Positions 14,321 through 24,200 of a stretch of 38,217 nt of DNA are shown here, piece by piece. The number at the start of each line of letters is the position of its first letter. Within the stretch, counting starts at the first letter, position 1. The translations under genes and the position numbers were made by a program. The notes beneath the pieces are model-generated. The model was not told the DNA's origin. It saw nothing but the letters and a program-made list of their open reading frames with translations, and searched no databases. The DNA lies in NCBI GenBank assembly GCA_027486345.1, contig JAIXPH010000043.1, positions 1 through 38,217 of the forward strand. The letters are read 5' to 3'. Source of the DNA: Paracoccaceae bacterium. GTDB lineage: Bacteria > Pseudomonadota > Alphaproteobacteria > Rhodobacterales > Rhodobacteraceae.

Positions 14321-16398
14321 CCATCCGACTGGGGGCAGACATCGGCGGCACCTTCACCGACATCGTGCTGGACTGTCGGGGCAAGATGACCTCCACCAAG
14401 GTGCTGACCAATTACGCCGCCCCCGAACAGGCCATTCTGGACGGGATGGATCAGGTGCTGGCCGAGGCCGGGATTGGCTATGGTGATTTGGAGATCGTGA
14501 TCCACGGCACCACCCTTGCCACCAATGCGCTGATCGAACGGCGTGGGGCCAAGGTGGCCTTTGTCACCACCGAAGGCTTCCGCGACGTGATCGAGATGCG
14601 GACCGAAAGCCGCTTTGACCAATATGATCTGAACCTGACCCTGCCCACGCCCTTGGTCCCGCGAGAGGACCGCTTTCCCGTCAAGGGCCGCATCGGCGCG
14701 CAGGGCCAGGAACTTGCACCGCTGGATGAGGCGGGTTTGCAGGCGCTGGCGGAACGGATAGCGGCGGGCGGTTATGGTGCGGTGGCGATCGGGTTCATCC
14801 ATTCCTACCTGAACCCCGCCCATGAACGCCGCGCGCGGGAAATCATCGCGGCGGTCTGCGATCTGCCGGTGTCGATTTCGTCCGACGTCTCGCCCCAAAT
14901 GCGCGAGTTTGAACGCTTCAACACCGTCTGCGCGAATGCTTACGTCCGCCCGCAGATGGCCAGCTATCTGGACCGTTTGCAGGTGCGCCTGACGGAGCGC
15001 GGCGCGGGCTGCCCGGTGTTCATGATCCATTCGGGTGGCGGTCTGGTCTCGGTTCAGACGGCGGCGGAATTCCCGGTGCGGCTGGTGGAATCCGGCCCCG
15101 CCGGGGGGGCCATCTTCGCCGCCGATGTGGCGCAGCGTTTTGGGCTGGGCCGGGTCGTCAGCTATGACATGGGAGGCACCACCGCCAAGATCTGCCTGAT
15201 CGAGGATTTCTCTCCCAAAACCGCCCGCAGCTTTGAGGTGGCGCGGACGACCCGCTTTGCCAAAGGCTCTGGCATGCCGATCTCGATCCCGGTGATCGAG
15301 ATGATCGAGATTGGCGCAGGCGGTGGCTCTCTCGCCCATGTCGATGCGATGGGGCGGATTCAGACCGGGCCGGAAAGCGCGGGGTCCGAACCCGGACCGG
15401 CCTGTTACCAGCGCGGCGGGATGCGGCCTGCGATCACCGATGCCGATCTGGTCTTGGGCAAGCTGGACCCCGACAACTTCGCCGGTGGGGCGATCAAGCT
15501 TTCCATGGACTTGGCCGAGGCCGCGATTGACCAGGATGTGGGTGCGCCCTTGTCCTTGGGGATTGAAGCCGCCGCCTTTGGCATCGCCGAGGTGGTGGAT
15601 GAGAACATGGCCAACGCCGCCCGCGTCCATGCCGTGGAAAGCGGCAAGAACATCGCCGACAACATGATGGTGGCCTTTGGCGGGGCCGCCCCCCTGCACG
15701 CCGCGCGGCTGTGTGAGAAACTGGGCATCGACCGCTGCCTGATCCCGCAAGGCGCGGGGGTGGGGTCGGCCATCGGGTTCCTGAAAGCGCCGTTTGGCTA
15801 TGAATCGCTGGCCTCGCGGATCATCCCGCTTTCCGCCTTTGACCCGGCAGCATTCAACGCGCTGATTGCCGATTTGAAGGCGACGGCGGAGCGTTTTGTC
15901 CGCCAAGGCACCGCTGGCGCGATCCAAAGTGAGATCACCGCCTTCATGCGCTATCGCGGGCAAGGGTGGGAGATTCCGGTGCCCTTGCCGGATCATCCCT
16001 TTGACGCGGGCGATGCCGACCTGATCCGGGGGCAATTCCTTGACGCCTATGCCCGCTTCTTTGGTCGCGCGATTGACGGGCTGTCGGGGTTGGAGATTGA
16101 GGTGGTCACTCTGTCCGTCAAATCCGCCGATGAGCGCCCCGCTCCGGAACGGGTCGCGCTTACAATGGGCAGCCGTGCGGTGCAAGTGACGGAATGGCGC
16201 GACGTCTTCGATCCCTCCTCTGCCCGGATGCTGCAAACCGGGATTGTCGCGCGGGACTCGCTGGCGTCGGGCGACAGGCTCTCTGGCCCCGTCGTGATCG
16301 TGGAACGCGAAACCTCAACCGTCGTGACTGCGCCCTTTGATGTGGTAGTGCAGGCGGATGGGTCGCTGTTGATGCTTCGGAAGGGGTCGTCGAAATGA
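14317..16398 (+). CDS. hyuA: HyuA-type hydantoinase/oxoprolinase A subunit
   Basis: This 693-residue protein is normal length for HyuA. The N-terminal Hydant_A_N domain opens with the ATP-binding phosphate-1 motif ADIGGTFTDIVL (6-17), followed by the IHGTTLATNALIERRGAKVAFVTT block. The central domain has SGPAGGAIFAADVA and YDMGGTTAKICLIED, and a later HNMxxAxRxHxxExGxN-like stretch reads ENMANAARVHAVESGKN. These are hallmarks of the ATP-dependent ring-opening subunit that acts with HyuB on hydantoins, 5-oxoproline, N-methylhydantoin or caprolactam; a related scaffold is used by acetone and acetophenone carboxylases. It overlaps the ThDP gene and hyuB by 4 nt each, implying coupled translation. 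The family is firm; the substrate is unknown. Confidence 0.92.
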   Translation: MTIRLGADIGGTFTDIVLDCRGKMTSTKVLTNYAAPEQAILDGMDQVLAEAGIGYGDLEIVIHGTTLATNALIERRGAKVAFVTTEGFRDVIEMRTESRFDQYDLNLTLPTPLVPREDRFPVKGRIGAQGQELAPLDEAGLQALAERIAAGGYGAVAIGFIHSYLNPAHERRAREIIAAVCDLPVSISSDVSPQMREFERFNTVCANAYVRPQMASYLDRLQVRLTERGAGCPVFMIHSGGGLVSVQTAAEFPVRLVESGPAGGAIFAADVAQRFGLGRVVSYDMGGTTAKICLIEDFSPKTARSFEVARTTRFAKGSGMPISIPVIEMIEIGAGGGSLAHVDAMGRIQTGPESAGSEPGPACYQRGGMRPAITDADLVLGKLDPDNFAGGAIKLSMDLAEAAIDQDVGAPLSLGIEAAAFGIAEVVDENMANAARVHAVESGKNIADNMMVAFGGAAPLHAARLCEKLGIDRCLIPQGAGVGSAIGFLKAPFGYESLASRIIPLSAFDPAAFNALIADLKATAERFVRQGTAGAIQSEITAFMRYRGQGWEIPVPLPDHPFDAGDADLIRGQFLDAYARFFGRAIDGLSGLEIEVVTLSVKSADERPAPERVALTMGSRAVQVTEWRDVFDPSSARMLQTGIVARDSLASGDRLSGPVVIVERETSTVVTAPFDVVVQADGSLLMLRKGSSK

Positions 16399-18014
16399 CC
16401 GCACAGGACCAGACCCGTGAGATTCACATGCAGGTCATGTGGAACCGCCTGATTTCCGTGGTGGAAGAACAGGCGATGACCCTGCTGCGCACCGCCTTTT
16501 CCACATCGGTGCGTGAAGCGGGCGATCTGTCGGCGGGTGTGTTTGACCCGCAGGGCCGGATGCTGGCCCAGGCCGTCACCGGCACCCCCGGCCATGTGAA
16601 CACGATGGCCGAGGCGGTGCTCCATTTCATCACCGAGATTGGCCGGGAAAACATGTTCCCCGGCGATACCTATGTGACCAATGATCCGTGGAAGGGCACG
16701 GGACATTTGCACGACATCACGATGGTGTCGCCCAGTTTCAAGGGCGATGTTCTGGTGGGGTTCTTTGCCTGCACCGCCCATGTCGTCGATGTCGGCGGGC
16801 GCGGCTTTGGTGCGGATGCGAAGTCGGTCTATGAAGAGGGCATCCAACTTCCGATCATGAAATTCGCCGAACGAGGCACGGTCAATGCCACGCTGGTGGC
16901 CTTGCTTCGGTCCAACGTGCGCGAACCGGATCAGGTGGTGGGGGATTTCTACTCTCTCGCCGCGTGCAACGATGTGGGCCACCGCCGCCTGATCGCGATG
17001 ATGGAGGAGATTGGTCTTTCGACCCTCGACGATCTGGCCGAGTTCATCTTTTCCCGCACCCGCAAGGCGACGCTGGACCGGATCGCCGCCCTGCCGCGCG
17101 GGACATGGACCAACCGCATGGTGACGGATGGCTATGACAAACCCGTCACGCTGGTCGCCACGGTGGAAACCCGCGATGACACGGTGAATGTCGATTTCGG
17201 CGGCACGGATGGCGTCAGCCGCTGGGGCATCAATGTGCCGATCATCTACACCAAGGCCTATGCCTGCTATGCGCTGAAATGCGTGGTGGCCCCGGATATC
17301 CCGAACAACTGGGCCTCGTTGGAACCCTTCACCATCTCCAGTCCCGAAAACATCCTGAACGCCCCCCGGCCCGCGCCGGTGGCTTTGCGCCATGTCTTTG
17401 GCCATATGGTCCCCGATCTTGTGCTGGGCGCTTTGGCCCAAGCCCTGCCGGGACGCATCCTCGCCGAAGGGGCGGCGGCCTTGTGGAACATCCACATGTC
17501 GGTGCGCCCGGTGAAGGGGGGCGCGGGACGGCGGGCGGAGATTTTGATGTTCAACTCGGGTGGCATGGGCGCACGGCCCGCGCAAGATGGCCTTGCCGCC
17601 ACAGCCTTTCCGTCGGGCGTGATGACCATGCCGATTGAAGCGACCGAGCAGACCGGCCCCGTGGTGATCTGGCGCAAGGAGTTGCGGCCTGACTCCGGCG
17701 GCGATGGGCAGTATCGCGGCGGTTTGGGGCAGATCATTGAGATTGAACCTGCGCAGGGCCATGAGTTCGACTTTTCCGCCATGTTCGACCGCACCCGCAT
17801 CGCGCCTCGCGGGCGGGATGGCGGGCAGGACGGGGCCAAAGGGTCGGCGATGCTGGATGATGGCACCGAATTGAATCCCAAGGGTTGGCAGCATGTGCCC
17901 GCCGGTCGACGCTTGGTCCTGCACCTGCCGGGGGGCGGCGGCTTCGGCGATCCGGCGCAGCGCGATCCGGCGGCGCGGGCGGCAGATGTGGCGAAGGGCT
18001 ATGTGACCAAATGA
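16395..18014 (+). CDS. hyuB: HyuB-type hydantoinase/oxoprolinase B subunit
   Basis: This 539-residue protein has the HyuB features REAGDLSAGVFDPQGRMLAQ, GTPGHVNTM, PGDTYVTNDPWKGTGHLHD and FACTAHVVDVGGRG in the N-terminal half, with GTDGVSRWGINVP mid-protein. Near the C-terminus are RPDSGGDGQYRGGLGQ and the terminal LPGGGGFGDPAQRDP motif. HyuB carries part of the active site and forms a heteromer with HyuA for ATP-driven hydrolysis of cyclic amides. It starts within the hyuA stop (ATGA) and its own stop overlaps the aminotransferase start in the same way, so the locus is a continuous translational unit. Confidence 0.92.
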   Translation: MTAQDQTREIHMQVMWNRLISVVEEQAMTLLRTAFSTSVREAGDLSAGVFDPQGRMLAQAVTGTPGHVNTMAEAVLHFITEIGRENMFPGDTYVTNDPWKGTGHLHDITMVSPSFKGDVLVGFFACTAHVVDVGGRGFGADAKSVYEEGIQLPIMKFAERGTVNATLVALLRSNVREPDQVVGDFYSLAACNDVGHRRLIAMMEEIGLSTLDDLAEFIFSRTRKATLDRIAALPRGTWTNRMVTDGYDKPVTLVATVETRDDTVNVDFGGTDGVSRWGINVPIIYTKAYACYALKCVVAPDIPNNWASLEPFTISSPENILNAPRPAPVALRHVFGHMVPDLVLGALAQALPGRILAEGAAALWNIHMSVRPVKGGAGRRAEILMFNSGGMGARPAQDGLAATAFPSGVMTMPIEATEQTGPVVIWRKELRPDSGGDGQYRGGLGQIIEIEPAQGHEFDFSAMFDRTRIAPRGRDGGQDGAKGSAMLDDGTELNPKGWQHVPAGRRLVLHLPGGGGFGDPAQRDPAARAADVAKGYVTK

Positions 18015-19219
18015 GCTATGTCGCAGACCGCTTATCGTCCGTTAAACCCTCTGCCTCCATGGCCGCATCCATGGCGGCCAAGGCGCTGCGGGCCACGGGC
18101 GTCGATGTCATCGACCTTGGGCTGGGGGAGCCCGATTTCCCCACGCCCCCGCATATCGCCCAAGCCGCCCATGCGGCTGCGGTGAGGGGGGAGACGCTGT
18201 ACACCGCCGCCGCCGGAACCCCCGCCCTGCGCGCCGCCGTAGCCGAGAAGTTCCGGCGCGAGAATGGCTTGGACTATGGCCCGGATGACATCGTGGTGGC
18301 CAACGGGGCCAAGCAGATCATCTTCAACGCGCTGATGGCCACGCTGAATGACGGCGATCAGGCGATCATCCCGGCCCCCTATTTTGTCAGCTACCCGGAA
18401 ATGGTCAAACTTCTGGGCGGCGTTCCCGTCATGCCGGTCTGCGCCGCCGAGGATGGGTTCCGCCTGACGCCCGACGCCCTGCGCGCCGCGATCACGCCGC
18501 GCACGAAATGGCTGTTCCTGAACATGCCGGGCAATCCGTCAGGGGCTGCCTATTCCCGCGCCGATTTGCAGGCATTGAGGGCGGTCCTCGCGGATCATCC
18601 GCAGGTGCTGATCCTGTCGGATGAGATTTATGAGCATATCCTGTTTGACGGGCGGCAGTTCGTCAGCTTTGCCGCCGCCTGCCCGGATCTGCGTGAGCGG
18701 ACCTTGACCGTCAACGGTGTGGCCAAGGCCTATGCGATGACAGGCTGGCGGGTGGGCTATGCGGCGGGGCCTGCGCCGCTGCTGCGGGCGATGAACACGG
18801 TGCAAAGCCAATCCGTCACCTCTGTCGCAGCCCCGATGCAGGCGGCGGCGCTGGCGGCACTGACCGGGCCACAAGACTGCATCCCGCAGTTTCGCGCGGC
18901 GTTCCAGCGGCGGCGCGATCTGGTGGTGGCGGGGATTGCGGGCATCCCCGGCCTGACCCTGCCGCCGCCCGAAGGTGCGTTTTACGCCTATATCGGCTGC
19001 GCCGGTCTGATCGGCAAACGCACGCCAAAGGGCGATCTCCTGACCGATGATACCGCCGTCGCACAGTATCTGCTGCACGAAGGCCATGTCGCCTCGGTCC
19101 CCGGCGCGGCCTATGGCCTGTCGCCGTTCTTTCGCATTTCCACTGCAACTTCTGACGCCCTGCTGGTCGAGGCCATCGCTCGCATCAGCCGCGCCGTCGC
19201 CGCCCTATCGGAGGCGTGA
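18011..19219 (+). CDS. Class I/II PLP-dependent aminotransferase
   Basis: This 402-residue protein is a fold-type I aminotransferase of the aspartate aminotransferase I-gamma group. Visible landmarks are GLGEPDFPTP (37-46), ANGAKQIIFNAL for cofactor binding (98-109), PAPYFVSYPE (121-130) and NMPGNPSG with N175. SDEIYE carries D204, and NGVAKAYAMTGWRVGY contains the Schiff-base lysine K239. An FFRIST segment near the end supplies the carboxylate-binding Arg. It moves an amino group to or from a keto acid such as pyruvate or oxaloacetate. In this operon it would deaminate the amino acid released by ring opening, giving a keto acid for the ThDP enzyme, or the reverse. The start at 18011 overlaps hyuB by 4 nt. 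Confidence 0.9.
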   Translation: MSYVADRLSSVKPSASMAASMAAKALRATGVDVIDLGLGEPDFPTPPHIAQAAHAAAVRGETLYTAAAGTPALRAAVAEKFRRENGLDYGPDDIVVANGAKQIIFNALMATLNDGDQAIIPAPYFVSYPEMVKLLGGVPVMPVCAAEDGFRLTPDALRAAITPRTKWLFLNMPGNPSGAAYSRADLQALRAVLADHPQVLILSDEIYEHILFDGRQFVSFAAACPDLRERTLTVNGVAKAYAMTGWRVGYAAGPAPLLRAMNTVQSQSVTSVAAPMQAAALAALTGPQDCIPQFRAAFQRRRDLVVAGIAGIPGLTLPPPEGAFYAYIGCAGLIGKRTPKGDLLTDDTAVAQYLLHEGHVASVPGAAYGLSPFFRISTATSDALLVEAIARISRAVAALSEA

Positions 19220-20037
19220 TGACCAAACCTTATGACACGATCCTGTTGACCGGGGCCGCTGGCCGTCTTGGCACCCAGTTGCGCCGGGGCCTTGCGCCGC
19301 TCTGCAACCGTCTGCGGCTGGCGGATCGGGTGGCGATCACCGACCTTGCCCCCAATGAAGAGGCGTTGACTTTTGACCTTGCCGATGAGGCGGCGGTGAT
19401 GGCTGCGGCCAAGGACGTGCAGGCCATCGTCCACTTCGGCGGTGCGCCCTTGGAACGCCCGTGGGAAGAGGTGCTGAACGCCAATATCCGGGGCAGCTAT
19501 CACATCTACGAGGCCGCCCGCAAAAACGGCGTCCGCCGCGTGGTCTATGCCAGTTCCGTGCATGCCATCGGCTATCACCGGCTGGAGGATCAGATCGACG
19601 CCAACGCTCCGCACCGCCCCGATGGCCTTTACGGTCTGTCGAAATGCTTTGTCGAGGATCTGGGCCGTCTTTACTGGGACAAGTTCGGGATCGAGACGGC
19701 CGCGCTGCGCATCTTCTCTTCCTTCCCCGAACCGGCGGACCGGCGGATGCTGTGGTCTTGGCTGTCGTTTGACGATTGCAACCGGCTGGTCAGCGCCGCG
19801 CTGACCGCGCCGCGCGTGGGGTTCACGGTGTCGTTTGGCATGTCCGACAACCGCGTGAAACCCGTGGACAACCGCCTTGCCGCGCATCTGGGCTATGTCC
19901 CGCAGGACAACACCGAACCCTTCCGCGCCGGGGTGGAGGCCAAGACCCCGACCCCAGACCCCAAAGCCCCCGCGGCGCAGCACTTGGGCGGTTGGTTCGT
20001 CGATCTGGGCCACCCGGATGATGAGGTGACGGCATGA
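19219..20037 (+). CDS. NAD(P)-dependent extended SDR, uronate-dehydrogenase-like
   Basis: This 272-residue Rossmann protein has the nucleotide motif TGAAGRLG (11-18), a short-chain-dehydrogenase active site ASSVHAIGYHR with catalytic Ser-113 region, and Y138/K142 in LYGLSKC. The segment RIFSSFPEPADRRMLWSWLS and the later SFDDCNRLV strongly resemble uronate dehydrogenases (SCFPEPxDRRMLxTWLS, YDD). Those oxidise C1 of a uronic acid to an aldarolactone with NAD+. In this context the enzyme could oxidise a hemiacetal, lactol or alcohol intermediate rather than a sugar acid. I chose the ATG at 19219 over GTG at 19216: GGAGG lies 4 nt from the ATG. It overlaps the aminotransferase by 1 nt and the oxidase by 4 nt. 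Confidence 0.82.
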   Translation: MTKPYDTILLTGAAGRLGTQLRRGLAPLCNRLRLADRVAITDLAPNEEALTFDLADEAAVMAAAKDVQAIVHFGGAPLERPWEEVLNANIRGSYHIYEAARKNGVRRVVYASSVHAIGYHRLEDQIDANAPHRPDGLYGLSKCFVEDLGRLYWDKFGIETAALRIFSSFPEPADRRMLWSWLSFDDCNRLVSAALTAPRVGFTVSFGMSDNRVKPVDNRLAAHLGYVPQDNTEPFRAGVEAKTPTPDPKAPAAQHLGGWFVDLGHPDDEVTA

Positions 20038-21242
20038 AAGCGTCTTACGATGTGGTGATCGTCGGCGGGGCCGTCATCGGATCGGCGGTCGCCTATTTCC
20101 TGATGGCGAATCCGGATTTCAACGGCTCGGTTCTGGTGGTCGAACGCGACCCGACCTATCGCCACGCCTCGACCTCGCTGTCGGCCGCGTCGATCCGGAC
20201 GCAGTTTTCCAACCCGATCAACGTCAAGATCAGCCAATTCGGCACGCGCTTCATTCAGGACTTCGCCCAGACCATGCAGGTGGCGGGTGAGGCCGCGCCC
20301 GATCTGAACTTCCACTCCGGCGGCTATCTGTTTCTGGCGGGGACAGAGGCACAGGAACAGACCCTGCGCGAAAACCATGCCGTGCAGGTGGCCTGTGGCG
20401 CGGATGTGGTGCTGTGGGATCAGGCAGCACTGCATCGCGCCTTCCCGCATCTGAACGTCGATGACATCCGTCTTGCCAGCTATGGTCAATCGGGCGAGGG
20501 GTGGTTTTCCAACACTGGCCTGATGAACGGCTTTCGCGCCAAGGCGCGGGCGTTGGGGGCAGAGGTCGTGACCGATGAGGTGGTGGCCATCGGGCGCAGT
20601 GGCAACGCGGTGCATTCGGTCACGCTGAAATCCGGCGCGGTGATTGCGGCGGGCACCATCGTCAACGCCTCGGGTCCGCGTGCGGCGCTGACCGCGCGGA
20701 TGGCGGGTCTGGATGTGCCGGTGGAGCCGCGAAAGCGTACGCTTTTCGTCTTTGACTGCGCCCAAACGCCCGAAGGCAGCGCCACGGTCAACGGCGGCCG
20801 TCTGCCGCTGATGATCGACCCGTCCGGCGTGTTCTGCCGGCCAGAGGGGCGCTATTTCCTGTCCGGGGCGGTGCCCGTGGAGGACCCCGCAGTGGATTGG
20901 GACGATTTCGAACCCCGCTGGGCGGAGTTCGAGGATCAGATCTGGCCGATGCTGGCGGCACGTTCGCCGCAGTTCGAGGCGATCAAGGTCGTCAACCAAT
21001 GGGCCGGGCATTACGATTTCAACACTCTGGACCACAATCTGATCGTCGGGCGGCATCCGGAGGTGACGAATTTCGTCTTTGCCAACGGCTTTTCGGGGCA
21101 TGGGTTGCAACAGGGCCCCGCCGCCGGGCGCGGGGTGTCGGAACTCATCACCTACGGCGGCTACCGCACGCTGGACCTGACCGAAGTGGGATATGAGCGG
21201 ATCATCGAGAACCGGCCCTTCCTTGAAAAGGCCGTGATCTGA
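20034..21242 (+). CDS. DAO-family FAD-dependent oxidoreductase
   Basis: This 402-residue protein is of the DadA/sarcosine oxidase beta/FOXRED1 type. The FAD Rossmann motif is VVIVGGAVIGSAVAYFL (7-23) followed by VVERD. RHASTSLSAASIRTQFSNP is the DAO-like region, AGTIVNASGPRA the second FAD contact, and C-terminal NFVFANGFSGHGLQQGPAAG is the conserved flavin-covering segment. Members oxidise the C-N bond of amino or N-methyl amino acids to an imine. Together with HyuA/HyuB this recalls creatinine/N-methylhydantoin breakdown, where sarcosine is oxidised, but ThDP and SDR enzymes are not part of that route. It is the last gene of the operon, convergent with sbcC across 19 nt. Confidence 0.87.
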   Translation: MKASYDVVIVGGAVIGSAVAYFLMANPDFNGSVLVVERDPTYRHASTSLSAASIRTQFSNPINVKISQFGTRFIQDFAQTMQVAGEAAPDLNFHSGGYLFLAGTEAQEQTLRENHAVQVACGADVVLWDQAALHRAFPHLNVDDIRLASYGQSGEGWFSNTGLMNGFRAKARALGAEVVTDEVVAIGRSGNAVHSVTLKSGAVIAAGTIVNASGPRAALTARMAGLDVPVEPRKRTLFVFDCAQTPEGSATVNGGRLPLMIDPSGVFCRPEGRYFLSGAVPVEDPAVDWDDFEPRWAEFEDQIWPMLAARSPQFEAIKVVNQWAGHYDFNTLDHNLIVGRHPEVTNFVFANGFSGHGLQQGPAAGRGVSELITYGGYRTLDLTEVGYERIIENRPFLEKAVI

Positions 21243-21261
21243 GGGGGGGTGCGGCCAAGGG

Positions 21262-24200
21262 TCATTGCACCTTCAGCCGCACCTCACTCGCGCCGCCGCC
21301 GATCTTGCGGACTTCGATCTGCACCGGGATGCGGTCTTTCATTGCCTGCACATGGCTGATGACGCCGATCATCCGCCCCTGTGCCTGCAACCGCTCCAGC
21401 GCGTCGATGGCAAGGTCGAGGCTGTCGGAATCGAGCGACCCGAAGCCTTCGTCGATGAACAGTGTGCCCGCCAAGGCCCCTTGCGTCCCCATCCCCGACA
21501 ACGCCAAGGCCAGCGCCAGCGACACGAGGAAACGCTCCCCCCCTGACAGCAGACGCGCCGGGCGGCGGTCCCCGGCCATGTCCAGATCGATCACCTGCAA
21601 GGCAAGGTCAGAGGCCGCGACGTCCAGTTGATAGCGCGGTTTCAGGTCGTTCAGATGCAGGTTGGCCCGTTCCACCAGCATCGCCAACGTCACCGCCTGC
21701 GCGATCTGGGCAAAGCGGTCGCCGCTGGCCGATCCCACGGCATCGTTCACCGCCTGCCATGTCTCAGCCGTCTGCCGGGCGGTGGTGATCTCGGCCTCCA
21801 ACCCCGCGAGGGCCAGACCGGCCTGACGGTCGGCGTCCAGTCTCTCGGCGATCCGCCCCTGTTCCTCGGCGCGGGTAGTGGCGGCGGTCTCCAGTGCCGT
21901 TTGCTGGGCAGACAAAGCATCGGGTGACAGCGCGGGCAGGGGGATGGCGTCCAGCGCGTCGAGTTCGGCCTGCCGTTCGCGCAGGGCCCCCAAGGCCTCG
22001 GCCTGTTCGGTTGCGGCTTGTGTCACCCTTTGGCGGCGCGCGGTGACCTCTGCGTCAGGTGCTGCGTGCAGGTCCAGCACGCGCGCCAGCGGCAGGGCGG
22101 CGGCCGCGCAGGCCGTGGCCAGCGCCGTGTCCGCACGCGACAGACGGTCTGCGGCGAGGAGCACGGCCCCTGCCGCCTCTGCCGCGCCGCCCGAGAGTTC
22201 GGCATGCAGCGCGCGGGCGTCGCCTTCGGCTTTCTGGGCCTGTTCCAGCGCGGTCTGCGCGGTCTTGCGCGCCTCATTGTGGCGGGTGCGGTGGGTGGCG
22301 GTATCCTCACCGCCCAAGAGCGCCCCGCGTTCGGCGGTCAGGGTGGATAGATCGGTCTGGCGACGGGTCAGGGTGGTTTCCGCCTCTGCCATGGCGCGGT
22401 GGGCGGCGCTGGCCGCTTCCTCGGCTGTCGCCAGTTGCGGTGACAATTCGGCCAAGGCGGCGCGATCCCGGGCCAGACGGTCGGTCAGGTCTTGCAGCCG
22501 GGTCACGTGCTGGCGCAGGCGATCCAAGGCGTCGGTGCCATCTGCACCGTAAGCGTAGGGTTGGTCGGCAAACGCCGCCATCAGGGGCCGGAGCCGGTCA
22601 TCAATCCGGGTCATCTCCAGCGTTGCGGCGGGGATGGATTGGTCCAGCGCGGCAATGGCGTTTTCGGTGGCCCGGATCGTCTCGGCCTTTTGGCGTTGCG
22701 CCGTCTCTGCCGCCGCGATTTCGGCGCGGGCGGTGTCGATGGTTTGCTGGGCAGCAAGATGCTGGCGGTCCAGATCGGCCAGCCGGGCCTGTGCCGCCGT
22801 TGCCGCCTGCCGCAAGGTCGCCACGCTGTTGGCCAAATCCTCCAGCGCCGCCACGGGGCCGCGCGGATCGTCGGGCACCGCGCCGATCCCGTGGTCCGAA
22901 AGCGCCGTCCGGGCTTTCGCGAAAGCCGTTTCCGCCTGCGTGACCGCCACGGAAAGTTGCGGTGCGCGGGCGGTTTCCGCCGCGATCACCGCTGTCGCCT
23001 GGGTTTGGCGGGCCCGTGCGGTCAGCCCCGCCTGATGCGCGCGGTCCCGCTCGGCCTCCGCTGCCGTCAACCGGGCGCAGAGATCGGCGGCGAGGGCGGC
23101 GATCTGGCCATCCGCCATCAGGGGATGATCGGTCGCGTGACACACAGGGCAGGGTTGGCCTGCCACGAGGTGGCGGCGCAGATGGTCCGCCTCTGCCGAT
23201 GCGGCGGCGAGTGCGGCTTCGGTCGGGCGGCGCAGGGCGTCGATCAGGCGCTCCGCCCCTGTCCTTGCGCGGTCGGCGGTCTCCGCGTCGCCGGTCGCGT
23301 CGGCCAGCGCCTTGCCGGCGTCGGCCTGCCGCTGCTGGCTCTCGGCCAAGGCGGTGTCGGCGGCCTGCACCATGCCCTGCGCTTGCCGCAAGGCCTGCAG
23401 GTCGATGGCGGCCTGCGCCAAGGTTTGCAGCCGCGCGCCGGGGTTTTCGGCCTGCAACGCATCGCGTTCGGGGGCGAGGGCCGCCTGAGTGTTCCGCGCA
23501 AGGTCGATCTGGTCAGAGGCAGCCGTGATCCGTCGGGCCAAACCGTCCCGCGCCGCGCGATCTTCGGCGATGGCCAAGCGCAGCGCGTCACGCCGGGCGG
23601 TGTCCGCCGCAACCTGCCCGCACAGGGCGATGCGGCGGTCCAGGCGTTCCTCGATCAGGGTCCAATCGGCCAACAGGGTGGCATGGCCCGGCGTGGCCTC
23701 CAGCGCGCCAAGATGCCCGGCGACGGAGTGTTCCAGCGCGGTGCGGGTCGCGGTCAGATCGCCCAAGCGCCCTGCCGCCTGATCCCGAAGCCCGGCGAGA
23801 CGGCTCATCGCATCCGCCGCCTTTGCCACCTCGGTCGTCGCGGTGGCGATCATGGCGTCCAGTTCGGTGGCGCGGCTCCACTCCTCGGCGAAGGATTTGA
23901 AGCGGTCCTCGGCCTCGTCCCGCATCGCCGTTGCCGATTGCACCGCCACAGCCGCCGCGGTCAGGACAGCGGTCTGGGCCGCCGCCTTGGCCGCCAGATC
24001 GTCGCGCTGCGCCGTGGCCGCCGCCAAGGCGGCGCGGGCCTCGGCCCCTTCGCGCACCTCGCCCCGCAACACCCGCGCGGCGTCCCATTCGGCCAGCCAA
24101 TCGCGCAGGGGGGTCAGATCAGCTACGGCTTGCGTCGCCGCATCGGACCGCGCGGCGGCGGTCGCCCTGCGCGCCTGCGCCTCGGTCCGCGCGCGCCACG

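Noticed and set aside
12455-16236. Long antisense open frames opposite the ThDP and hyuA genes (and similar ones at 5147-6940, 22492-24732, 26322-28625, 3630-5024)
   Set aside because: They arise from high third-position GC on the opposite strand. Their translations are rich in Arg, His, Gly and Pro with no domain logic, while the opposite strand has clear family motifs.
14317-18014. HyuA/HyuB pair as an acetone or acetophenone carboxylase
   Set aside because: The small zinc-type third subunit of acetone carboxylase is missing and the neighbours are amine-metabolising enzymes, so the hydrolase reading fits better, although the scaffold alone cannot exclude carboxylation.
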